This document shows, in pieces, positions 33,354 through 46,300 of a DNA stretch of 62,048 bases. Positions within the stretch are counted from its first letter, which is position 1; each line of letters begins with the position of its first letter. The notes under the pieces were generated by a model. It was not told the DNA's origin, made no database searches, and worked only from the letters and a program-made list of their open reading frames with translations. The position numbers were made by a program, and so were the translations under genes. The stretch comes from Cochliopodium minus (taxonomy: Eukaryota; Discosea; Himatismenida; Cochliopodiidae): the NCBI GenBank assembly GCA_024220525.1, contig JAMYWO010000015.1, forward strand, positions 244,265 to 306,312, read 5' to 3'.

Positions 33354-33660
33354 AGTGTTGCGAATAAGTAATTGACAGATTGCGACGAATGAGGAGTTCT
33401 CATAATCAAGTGGAGAGTTGAAATTTAAAAATTTTTTAATTGACGGAAAACTTATTTAGGAGGGTTTTTGGATCACCATTCGAAAGACGAATCTTTCAAA
33501 GCTCCCGAGGTGTCCCGAAGGACCAAAGTAATTTATAAGGATTGTGAGGTAAATTCTTGTATTAACTCTTCGCTTTCAATGACCATATAATTCGAAGTAT
33601 CATTGCTGTCATTTTTGCTGCTTCGAACCAATTTACCACAAAGAAATTAAAAACTAAAAA
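33354..33660. ncRNA. Structured RNA candidate, copy 2
   Basis: Direct repeat of 32191-32500 with roughly 80% identity over 300 bases. The helices persist: CTCATAATC with GATTGTGAG (one pair now G-U), AAATTTTTT region with GGAAAACTT, and GTCC-CGAA-GGAC at 33512-33523, where copy 1 has GTCT-CGAA-AGAC, a double compensatory change. The downstream inverted repeat is perfect here: TTCGAAG (33591-33597) and CTTCGAA (33621-33627). Both copies follow an A-rich run. The 3' boundary is unclear, since similarity trails on to about 33720. Confidence 0.55.
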
Positions 33661-34020
33661 ATCACTTTTAAACCAAATTATTTTCAATTTTTCAAAACAA
33701 AAAAAGGAATAAAAAAAAGCTTCAAAAGTTCGGTTTTTGTTTCTTTGTTGAACAACTTTCGTTCCAATTTGGTAATGTAAAAATAAAAAAAATTGTTTTT
33801 TTTTTGTAATTTTGAAGGAATGAATAAACAAAACTTTTAGAGAAGGAAATCACTTTTTTTAATTTTATAAAAATCCTTTTCTTTACAAAGTTATAACATG
33901 TTTATAATAAAAAAAGGGAAGCAAGAAAAAAAAAGAGTTAAAATTCTTTTCACAAAAAAAAAAATTGAAATTTAAAAAGTTTTTCCCTCTCTCCTTCCTT
34001 CTTCCCTAAAGTTGGTCTTT

Positions 34021-36258
<2,238 letters not shown>

Positions 36259-36259
36259 N
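36259..36259. other. Single-N assembly join
   Basis: One N between the PAK CRIB coding sequence (left) and an unrelated plus-strand exon (right). Nothing to the right resembles the 5' end of PAK. Confidence 0.85.
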
Positions 36260-36298
36260 GAGTTAGGCCAATTCTCATCATTTCTTTTTGTTATGGAT

Positions 36299-36651
36299 TA
36301 GATTTGGATATTGAGGACAAATTTGATTTGTCATTGACACATTACTTTCAGAAAATTCCTTCCTTCAAAGAATTTTATGACGAGATGGAAAGAGGGGAGA
36401 TGTGGAGAACGTTTCTTCACAAATATTTTTCGGAAGATATCAAATCCTCTATTTTTGCTATTCTTCTATCTATCAAAAATTGTATTCTCCCTCCTTTTAA
36501 CAAAGTTCCAAAATACATTTTGCACCAAATCATTCAATGTTTCATTTTTTTTACTTTATTCTCCAATAAAATTTTTCGACAAGAATCAAAACAACAGTTT
36601 GTTGAATCAAACGAAAACAAAAAGAAAAGGAAATTTCTCAAATATATTTGA
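36299..36651 (+). CDS. 3'-terminal exon of an unidentified gene, perhaps the RhoGEF
   Basis: After GTTATGGATTAG (acceptor) a 117-codon open frame runs to TGA. It encodes LDIEDKFDLSLTHYFQ, a region with acidic and aromatic residues (FKEFYDEMERGEMWRTFLHK), then hydrophobic helices and a Lys-rich tail. There is no family I can name. It lacks a start and sits just right of the N at 36259, so its 5' part is elsewhere. If block 31475-36258 is removed, the RhoGEF/WD40 gene, which lacks its 3' end, would run into this exon in the right direction. Convergent with the F-box gene. Confidence 0.5.
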
Positions 36652-36732
36652 ACAAATGAAAAATAAAACTTTTGAAAAAAAAATTCAATAAATGTCAAGA
36701 ACATTTTTTTTAAAAAAATTTTATTTTTATTG

Positions 36733-36760
36733 ATTGAAATATCATTTTTGATATTTCAAT
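36733..36760. terminator. Perfect 12-bp hairpin at a convergent gene end
   Basis: ATTGAAATATCA-TTTT-TGATATTTCAAT, overlapping the stop codon of the minus-strand F-box gene and lying 82 bases after the stop of the plus-strand exon. A bidirectional 3'-end signal is plausible. Confidence 0.4.
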
Positions 36761-38444
36761 GAAAAGTTCTCATTTTTTTAACTTCAAAAAAATCTTTAGG
36801 AAAAGAAAAAGAAACAGCAAATCTAATGCCATCTTCTATATTGACCAAGTTTGACAAAGTGAGAGTGATTTCTCTTTGGGTTTTTAGACAGTAGGTTTTC
36901 ATTTTTCTATTTTCAATATCGATCAAAATTTTGATATCGTTTACTCCTTTCTTTAAGTCAAGTTCATTTGGAATTGCTAAATGAAATTATAAAAATAAAA
37001 ATTAAAATAAAATTTGAAAAAAAATTTATGAAAAAAAAAAAAAAATAAAAAAAAATTTTTTTTAATCAATAAATAAAATAGTTTTTTAAAATAAAATTCA
37101 TACATGCTTCTCCAGTTCCTATTTTTGATAAAATTTGTTAATAATTTTAGTTATTAAAAGATTTATGCTTTTTACCGAATTTTCCTCCATGAACGTAATG
37201 AGTGTAATCATTCCAATTTACATAGTTTGATGTAATGACACCTATATAAATTTAAAATAACACAAAAATGATAATAAAAAAATCAGAAAATCAATTGGAG
37301 ATTAAAAATAATAAATAAAGAAGAATAATAAAAATAAAAAATAAAATAAAAATAAAAAAATAAAATACCAAAACACATACAACTTAAGTTTAGTGAACTG
37401 AAGGAACAAAGAAGCTCGACTTTTTTGGTTTTACCTTTAAAAATGTTTTTAGAAGGGATCGTCCAAGAAGGACCATTGATAGGTCTTTTTTGACTAGCTC
37501 TCTCATAAACCACACAAGTTTTTTGGTAAATCTCGAAAACATCTTCTTTGTGTTGAGGATCCCATTCGAAAAATGCACAGTGTTTGAAGTAAAAGAGAAA
37601 TCTGTTCATTTTCTTTTCGAATTGGTCAGATGTTGGATTATTCTTTATGAATTCTTCAACTTCTTTTTCGTTTATTTTCTCTCCTTCTTGTTGATTGACA
37701 CACATCTTTTCCCAAAGCATTCCTATAGTTGAAATTTTTTAATTTTTTATTTTCGCCATGTTATTTGAGATCAAATTTTATATCTCAAAGAGCGATACTT
37801 TATTATTGATCTATGAGAACTCATTATCATTTGTATATCTTAATCTTATTATCGAATCATTTATTGGAAATAATACATAAATGTTTTATTGCATACTTTT
37901 GAAGAGATTATAAAATTCATTCAACTTTTTTTAAAGTTCATTTTAATTTATTTATTTGTTTATATCAAGCATTTTTCAGAAATAGATGGATTTTTAAAGT
38001 GAAAATGTGATATCAATTATTAGGGATGTCCAAAAATATTACAACAGTTTAAAATTTATTGTAAAAACTTTATATCCGCTAACAAAGTTGTAATATTTGG
38101 ACATGTCTAATCAAATATCAATTTTGTCATGAGGGAGGTATCTTTATACTTGAATTGGGTTCTGGAAAATATAGGTGTTTTTGTTTATGAGTTTATTATT
38201 TACCTGAATTTGGAGAAGTCCATAAAAATTTGAAAAAGAATTTGTTTAATCTGAAAATCTGTGCCATATCCTTTGCATCCAAAAATTGGAGAATTAGTGT
38301 GAGAATCAATTTTGGTAATTTTTCGAATGGAGAACATCCAACACCCACATTCTCCAATTCTTTAAATAATTTAACAAAAATTCTTTCCCTTTTCACTAAT
38401 TCATAGTTTTCTATCTTTTTAACTTTAATTTTTTTCATCTCCAA
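36756..38444 (-). CDS. F-box protein with SPRY-like domain
   Basis: Five exons (38444-38204, 37722-37369, 37241-37176, 37118-37104, 36976-36756) give 298 residues in frame; exon 4 is 15 nt. The F-box is at residues about 38-80 (FEKLPKLILTLILQFLDAKD). The second half shows SPRY-type features: GPSWTI, strand-rich VELLCSF, a GVITSNYVNW segment, GVNDIKILIDIENRKMKTY (the 'G-D-x-I-x-V-x-x-D' strand) and FAVSFSF. It would act as an SCF substrate receptor with SPRY binding the target. The 481-nt first intron carries a MITE (38019-38114). A second gene of the same architecture lies directly upstream. Confidence 0.72.
38019..38114. mobile_element. 96-bp MITE with terminal inverted repeats and 9-bp target duplication
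   Basis: The ends are ATTAGGGATGTCCAAAAAT and, reversed, TTGATTAGACATGTCCAAAT, both continuing into ATTACAAC. The two arms pair over about 20 bases around a roughly 45-base centre. ATATCAATT flanks it on both sides (38010-38018 and 38115-38123), a probable target-site duplication. Length, inverted ends and TSD fit a non-autonomous DNA transposon; the 9-bp TSD would suit a Mutator-like group, which is inference. It sits within an intron. Confidence 0.65.
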
Positions 38445-38704
38445 TTTTCTTTATATTTTTTCTTTTTATTTTCTTTTTTGATTATTTTAATACAAAGAGG
38501 AAAGTTTAATTGAGAAAGATGTTTATTTCTGTCAAAAATTTTTGGGATGCATCATCATTTCAGTAAATCTAATTCGATGTTAAACTTTTTGAAAGATTGA
38601 ACAAATATAAAAAACTAAAATCAAAAAAAGGTGATTTTAAAAATAAAATTACTCTTGATAAATTCTCAGGTTTTATAATCATCCTTTAAACAAAACCTTT
38701 TCAT

Positions 38705-39710
38705 TTAAAAGTATTTAAATTTAATAACTTTCATTTTCATTCCTTGGCTAGTTAGAGTACATCCTAACTTTACTCCATTTTCTAGATAGAAATTCTTGAG
38801 ACATAAACAAAAATAAACTTCTTTCTTTTTCTCTTTGGGATAAAAAGAAAGCTCTTTTTTATCAAAATCAATTTTCATCACTACAAAATCTCCTTTTTCA
38901 CTCCATAAATTTAATCCTTTGTCAGCAACTTTGTGCTGGAACGAAAAACAAAAAAAAAAAATTAATTTAATAGACAATAGTTATAAAAAGTTTCAACCTT
39001 TGAATTTCTGGTAAATCCATGACCAGAAATCCTTTTTAAACAAAATTTTTTTGAAAAATTTAAATATAAAAGTTTTTAATAAAAAAAAATAAAACCCTCT
39101 GCTCTCTTTTTAGTAATTATTAGTTATAATGTAAAAATTTGTCTTTTTGTTTACGTGTATAGTTACAAACATAATAAGAAAATGCGTCAAAGTCTAATGG
39201 ACAGATTCCTAATAAGATAAAAAGATTGAAAGTAATTATAATAAATCTTTCATTAATACCTATTGATGAACTTCCAGGAAAATTGGGAGTATCTCTTTAA
39301 ATTAAATTGATAAATTCAAATTAATACTGAGAAAAGGGAAATTTCTTTTACATAAATAAAGTGATTTTGATATTTCTCTTGAAGATATTCTTGCTCAATA
39401 TTGAAATGCATGTATTTGCATTACTTGCAAAACTGCATGTCCTTTTATCACTTGATAATTCAACATTCTGCTTTTGAAAATCATCAACCAATTCCCAATT
39501 AAAATATCCATCCTTTGCATATTCTTTGAAGGTTTTGTATTCATCAGGCAATTTTTGATCATTATATTCTCTCCAACAAATTTTCTTCCAAAATCCTTCA
39601 TCATTCAAAATCTTGGAACAGATCTTGGAAGATAAGCCCAAATGAAAAATATCCTTGAAATCAAGAAAATAACTTATTTCTCCAATCAAATTTTTTGCAA
39701 GAAAATTCAT
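38705..39710 (-). CDS. F-box/SPRY protein, second copy; frame problem in the middle
   Basis: Exon 39710-39352 gives an N-terminal F-box (LAKNLIGEISYFLDFKDIF, then GFWKKICWREYND). Further exons at about 39297-39262 and 39211-39165, a short one near 39034-39002, and 38935-38705 give SPRY-type sequence (SGHGFTRNSK, then GDFVVMKIDFDKKELSFY). Most junctions agree, but the third-to-fourth exon junction is off by one base (phase 1 leaving, phase 2 needed). A single missing base in the CCTTTTT run would restore it. The last intron also uses an unusual GTTGAA donor. It is either a sequencing slip or a decaying gene. Confidence 0.6.
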
Positions 39711-39850
39711 TTTTTTTCTTTTTCTTTTTTTTTTAATTATAAATTTAATTTGATCAAAAAACTCCAGATAAACTCAATATCTTTTAAAACAAAATAATTT
39801 AACAATGTTTAAGAATCTTAACTTTTAGATAGAGAAATATTCATTAATCA

Positions 39851-40017
39851 CTATTGGGACATCTTGAAATCGACTGCAAGAGGGACAAAACAAACAATCT
39901 TTGTATATTCTCCTTTTACAAAATATCTATAATCAATATTTTTTCTTTTTAAATCTAATTGAGCAATTTTTATTATTCTACATTCTCTAAGACAGTCAAA
40001 CGAGATAGCCAAATAAA
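39851..40017 (-). pseudogene. Possible SPRY-type exon remnant
   Basis: After an acceptor-like TTTAAG a 55-codon frame runs to TAG, containing LAISFDCLRECRIIKIAQLD and KIVCFVPLAVDF. It resembles in layout the last exons of the two F-box/SPRY genes downstream. No start or upstream exons are convincing. It may be the 3' remnant of a third family member. Confidence 0.3.
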
Positions 40018-40240
40018 CTTAAATTTATTGAAAATTATTTTTTTCCTTTGTATTTCAAAGGATTTAACAAAGAAGGTGTAAAACTGATTGAAAGATTGAT
40101 AAATTTAAAAAAAATTTAAAAAACTAAAATTTAAATAATTTTCACAAAAGGATTTTGAAAAAAAAAAAAACTTTGACTAAATTTAAATTGATTTATTATA
40201 ATTAAATAGATCCAAAGAGAAAATTTTCTCAAAAAAAAAA

Positions 40241-40569
40241 ATGAGCACAAGACATATCATTTGTTGTGAACAAAAAGAAAATCAAACAAAAAAAGCAGGA
40301 TTTTCAGAAAATAAATTCTTCATAAAAGAAGAACTTCCTGATTTGATTAAATAGTTTTAAAAAAATAGGAGATAAACAAATTTAAAAATCTAGTGGAACA
40401 ATTAAACAAAATTTTTAAAGAAGGTATATTAGGTATAACATGCATAGAAGAATTCAACGAAAAAATATCAAAGGAATGCATTCCAAATTCTTTTTTTTTG
40501 AAAATAAAGAATTGGACCTACTCATAGACAGCAAACAATTGGTCATTGAATACTCATATGTGCAATAGT
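40241..40569 (+). pseudogene. Broken small gene, unknown
   Basis: ATG at 40241 opens a 37-codon frame ending in TAG (MSTRHIICCEQ...EELPDLIK). Past a 14-base AT stretch a second open frame (KNLVEQLNKIFKEGILGIT, EEFNEKISKECIPNSFF) reaches a run of nine Ts. There the frame must shift to continue as ENKELDLLIDSKQLVIEY before a stop at 40567-40569. Codon usage looks coding. A homopolymer error or a decaying gene is likely. I do not recognise the family. Confidence 0.3.
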
Positions 40570-40800
40570 TTTGACGATTTAACAGATGATGTTGATGATA
40601 TTTTACCAAAAATTAACAAAAAATTAACCTCTTTCATTTTATTAGTTTTTAATGTGTAAAAATTTGTTTGGTTCAATAAATAACTTTTTAACCAATAAAG
40701 AATAAAAAACTTTTTATTTTTAATATTTGCTTTAATTATTTCAAAGAAAAGAAAAAATATATTTGAAAACAAAAATATAAATAAAAAAAAAAAATAAAAA

Positions 40801-43128
40801 ATGCAATTTATACAAGAACATAAAGTTAATTCAATTGAGAAAATTGAAGAAAGATTGAATAATATAACTCTCCCATTCGAACCATCTCAAGTATATAACC
40901 CAAAATCTGAACAAAAGAAAGTAAAAACAGATGTGAGATTATCAGAATATAGAGTGATCGCAGATGAAGAATTATTCAAATTGGGAGAAGAATTGATTGA
41001 GGAAATAAACAAAAATCAACCACATAATTCCAAAAAATTTTTTCTATTTAAGAATGATATTATGCACATCAAATACAAAGAAGGAGGCTATTTCAAATCA
41101 CATGAAGATTATCTTTCTTTGACATCCAATGTTATTGAGGAATATTCCATGATTATTTGTGTAAAAGGAACTCCAAATGGAGATGAAAAAGAAGGTGGAA
41201 GGACAATTCTCAAAATAAACGATTTTTTCTCTCATAAATCGACGGCTACCTGCACACGAGGAATGTCTTTATTATTTAGGAAGGATATCGAACATCAAGG
41301 TAAATTATTCACAGAAATTTTTTATATCTTCAATTATAATTTTCTCGCCCAACAATTTCCTCAATATCAATATCCTTTCATTTTTTATAAATTTACAACT
41401 TTATCAACTTTATTATTCTAATGTTGATTCGTTTTTAGGAGAAGAATTGGGAGAAGGATGCATCAAAGAGATAATCACTTTCAATGTATGGGCAGTAGAA
41501 AAAGAAATCAAACAAGTGGTTGTGGTGAAATTCCCCAATACCGACAAAGTATGCATCATTTCAGTGAATAACATTATGCAAAGAGAAAATATGTTGAAAA
41601 CTTTCTTGAAATCGGAGATTGGAGGAGATAAATCAACTTCAAACATCATTGAGTACAAATCATTCCATCCCTATGATCAGTTTTACATTTTGGAGAAAGT
41701 ATACAACAATGAGATCATCTCGTATCATGAGTTGGAAAAGGCCAAAGAAATTCTTGAGTATTATTGCTTCGATTACAAAGGTAAGGGGTCATGAATTGAA
41801 AGATTGTGTTTAATATATTTATTTTTTAATTTTTATTTTTTAAATTTTTTTCAATTTTTTTTTTTTTTTTTTTAATCTAATTTTATTTATTTTTTATTTT
41901 TTTAAATTAAAAAAAAAAGATTTATTGGTGAAATCGATCTATCACAATATTGACACAAACAAGGATTTCGTACAAATAAAAAGGTATATATCAGACGAAG
42001 ACTTCCTCATGTTCGGAGACGAAAAGCTTTACAACGTTTTCTTAGCAGACGTCAAGAAGATGAAGCTCAACTACGTCCCTTATACTGTCATCTTGGCAGA
42101 GGGAACCCTTATTTTTGGCGGAGAGATGGAAGGGGAACCTCCCGCTCATCTTTCTATGTCCCCTGTTTATGCTTCTTTTTCTGAGAATAACAACGTTTTG
42201 TTTCTCAAAAATGTGATGGGAACAAGGTTAAATTTTTTTAAATTTTCTTTTCATAAAATAACAAATTCAATAATTTTTCTCAGAGAGAATTTAAATTTCT
42301 TTAAATTTCAATTTCCAAATTTTTTATTTTCTTTTCTTTATTTAAAAATCAATCTTTTGTTTTTGTTTCTAATTATTCCACAAAAAAAAAAAAAATAGAG
42401 TCAAATTTGATGAGAACTATTACGATTTCGAGGGAAAAAACGTGTTCACAGGAGACGATTACGAAGACTGTTTATTTTTTATTTACTTTTTTGTTAATAG
42501 ATTTTTTATAACTTTGTTACTTATTTTTAGACAACAAAGCTGTGGGAGGTGAAGAAAAAAAGGGAGAAAAGAAATTAGATCAAGGGGAGTTTATTCGTTT
42601 CAACCTTAATTACTTACTTCCTGAGTCAGACAGTTACTTGGAACTTTTGGATCTCATCACCAAAAGAAACCCCAAATACAAATTCGAGGATACATGTGAG
42701 TACAAAGGACAAATTACTGATACGTAACATTTTCCACTTTTTTTTCATTATTTTCTAATATTTTTTGAATTTTTATTTTTTAATTTATTATCTTTTTTTT
42801 TTTATTTATCTATATTTTTTTTTCTAGATATGTCATCAACCCAAATGGTTTGATTTTTCTCAATAAAGAACATTTAGCTCCCATCCTCCAAAAGGTAAAG
42901 GACATCAAACTTTTCGAAAAAATCATCTCCAACCTCAACAACACTTATATCCCTAACACTCAAAGATCCAACGTTCAAGAAAGTAAATAAACATTTTTAT
43001 TTAATTCAAATTTATTAATTTAAAATTCTTTTTTAAAAAAAGATGAGCATTATTGCAATGAATCTGTTTATGGAAACTTTAAGTTTGTGATTATACGTGG
43101 GTTCTTGAAGATGAAAGAAAATTTATGA
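40801..43128 (+). CDS. 2-oxoglutarate/Fe(II)-dependent oxygenase family protein (550 residues)
   Basis: Seven exons (40801-41299, 41439-41780, 41920-42226, 42399-42469, 42531-42723, 42828-42982, 43043-43128), 551 codons in frame. The first part has the prolyl-4-hydroxylase-like fold: KYKEGGYFKSHEDYL supplies the HxD iron ligands, and SLLFRKDIEHQGEELGEGCIKEI... supplies the distal His. The remaining 370 residues are soluble with no domain I recognise. Such enzymes hydroxylate protein or small-molecule substrates; the substrate is unknown. Two introns use GTT donors (GTTAAA, GTTTAT). Confidence 0.75.
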
Positions 43129-43358
43129 ATCATTAATTTAAATTTTTTCATTTTATTCCAATAAACTAAAAATGTTTAAAGATCTTAACTTTTTGTTAAT
43201 TGATGAGTATTTTTTTTTGAACAGTTGAAAAAATATTTGATGATTCTTCAACAAAAATGTTTGAGTAAAATCAAAATTTGATTAAATAATTTAGTTGAAC
43301 AAGAAAATGTCTTTTTGTTTTTTTTTTGTATAATTCTTTTTCTTGGAATAAAAAAAAA

Positions 43359-46300
43359 ATGAAGGATGAAAATAAACCAAAAGGTGAATATCCCATCAGG
43401 GGATTCAAAGTTAATTTTCCCAATCAGCCATATCCATCTCAATTCATGTTGATGAACAAAATATTGGAAGGAATACAAACAAAAAAGAATTGCCTTGTAA
43501 ATAAAAAAAATAAAAAAAAAAAATATTGTGAGAAATATATGATGAAATGGAAAAATAATCAAATAATATCAAAGATATCATCTACTCAAAATTATTTTTA
43601 TGATTAGCTCGAGAGTCCAACAGGGACAGGAAAATCATTGTCTTTATTATGTTCTTCCCTTGCATGGCAAAAGAAAGAGAAAGAATTGATGAAAGTAAGA
43701 ATAATTCACCTTCGATAATTTATACAATCAATCCACAACCATTGAATAAAATAATAGTATCCATGAACTTTAGATATATTTTGAAATAATGAAGAGATGT
43801 TATTTTATTTGAGTATATAAAACATTATTCCTTCATATCATATTAAATTCAAAAATCTTTGTTGGGATATAATGATTTTTATTGAATCCTATTAACATGT
43901 TAATTATATATTTTTGATTTTTATATTTTCAGCAAAAAGAGATAAACGGAAACATCAAAACAATGGATAATGAAGAAGAGGAAGAGGATGAAGATCCATA
44001 CGATAGCAAAAAGATATTTCAATCAATCAAGGATTCCTTCCAGAATAAAAAGAATGAGGAGAAAAAGGATATGGGAAGCCAAGAGAACAAAGTTCCTCAA
44101 ATTTTTTTTGCGTCAAGAACACATTCACAACTAAGTCAAATAGCGAATGAACTAAGTAAAAAAAAAAAAAAAAAATCATCTATTAAATAAAAATAAAAAC
44201 AAAAAAAATTATTAAAAAATAAGAAAAAACTAAAAAACTGTCCAAAAATTTAATAATTAGGAAAAACTATTTATAGACCTAAAATGTGCATTTTGGGTTC
44301 GAGAGATCAGTATTGTATTCATCCTGTAGTATCAAAGAGCGACAAAAAAAGCAAGCATTGCAAAAGTCTCCTCGAAGACCCCAAAGCTTGCAAGTTCAAG
44401 AATAACAAAGAGAGGCTCAAAACTAATAAAGCATTGATGCCCGGAGGACAATTTCAGGTATGGGACATTGAAGATATCATAAAAGTAGGGTAATCAATTG
44501 TCTTTATTTTATTGGAATTTTTTTTCTGAATTATAATTTTTCAAACTAGAGAACAAGTAACAGGTGATTGATTATTTTTTTACTCAATTTAAGATACTCA
44601 ATTTATTGTAAATCATAGGTTGTCCGTATTATGCAACCCAATCTATGGTACGTCAAAATTTTTATTCAAAAAAAAAAAAATTTTATCTAGAAAATATTAT
44701 CAACATTTTTTTTGATAGGCAAAAAGCTCAGAGTTTATTCTTTGTCCATATAATTATTTATTGGATCCTGGTGTTAGAGGTTTGTTTCTAATTATCAATT
44801 GAAAATGAAGATATTAATTTTTTTTGGTAGGTCATGTAGGACTTAATATGAAAGATTCTGTTATCATATTTGATGAAGCTCATAACATAGAAGACGTATG
44901 TGCGGGTGTTGCCAGTTTCGATGTAAAATTTAAAACTTATATAAGAAATTTTCACAATAATATTTTTTTGAATTAAAGTTTGATCTCAAAGAAATTGAAA
45001 AATTATTCCAAGAAATAAATGTTATGAATGAAACTAGACTTTCGACACCTTTAATGGAAAAGGCTCTTTCATCTGCCATCGAAGGTATCTTTAATGTGTT
45101 GAACGGTTTCAATAATTGGATCAAACAAGCTATAAAAAATGAATTGAAGACAACTGAGTTTCAACAAGAAATAGGAGAGTGGTCCAACCAAAGACTCTTG
45201 ACCATTTTTGCTGATATTGGGCTCACTTCGGAAAATTATGTCGACAGAATCAATCAAATGATCAAAATTCTAGAATTTAAAGGAAAAGTAGTTCCTTTAG
45301 AAGAAAGTAAAATTTCTTTTTTTACATTAAAAAAATTTTGTTTATTTATTTATTCGAAATATCATTTATTATAAAAAAATTTTCTTGAATTTCTTAATAT
45401 CAAATTTTATTTTATTCTTTAAAATATAGCTGAAAATAAGAACAACGAAGACAAACCCAACAATAACAATAACAATAACAATAACAGTAACAACCCTGTT
45501 TCTAGAATGAGTTTGATGAGAGAAAGAGCAAGCAGAAACTTGAAAATAGATTGGATAGACCTTACCTTCAACTCCACCAAACTTTTGGAGACTTTCTTTA
45601 AGATATTGGGGTTTGCTTTTGGTGATGAAAAGAAATTTTTCAACGATTTCAAGTTGGTCATCCAAAAAACAGCAAAAGAGTTTGTCCCAAGAGAAATTTA
45701 TTTAGAAAATCAAAGAAAAAACAATAACAACAATAAAAACAATAATGCAAATAATAACAGTGTCAAAAAGGATAATTGGAGCTATAAAGTGAGTTTGTGG
45801 TGCATGAACCCCGCTGCTGCTTTCTATCAGCTAAGAGAAGCAAGAAGTGTTATTTTGACTTCTGGCAAGCTTATTTAATTTTTTAATTTTTAATTTAATT
45901 TTTAATTTTTAATTAATTTTTTATTTTGGTTTTAATTTTTATTTTGGTTTTAATTTTTAATTTTGGTTTTAGTTTTAATTTTAATTTTTTTCTTCTTAGT
46001 TTTTAATTTTTAATTTTTTGATTTTTTTTTTCTTTTAGGTACCTTGTCTCCTTTTGATTCTTTTGAGTCTGAACTTGGAACAACTTTTCCTATCAAAGTA
46101 GAAGGTTACATTTTTTTTTTATTTCCTCATTATGAATTTAAGTTCTAAATTTTTCTTTCTTCTTTAGCTCCCCATGTCATCCCTGTTAACCAAGTGCTCA
46201 TTAGTACTCTTTCACAAATAGACAAAGACAACAAAATAAACACATCATTCAAATACTTTGAAAACTTTAAAGTTCAAGGTAAATATTAAATAACAAAAAT

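Noticed and set aside
33620-33640. GGTTCGAA on the minus strand, resembling a tRNA B box
   Set aside because: No A box, acceptor stem or anticodon arm at the right spacing; copy 1 has GGTTTGAA. No tRNA gene was found anywhere in the window.
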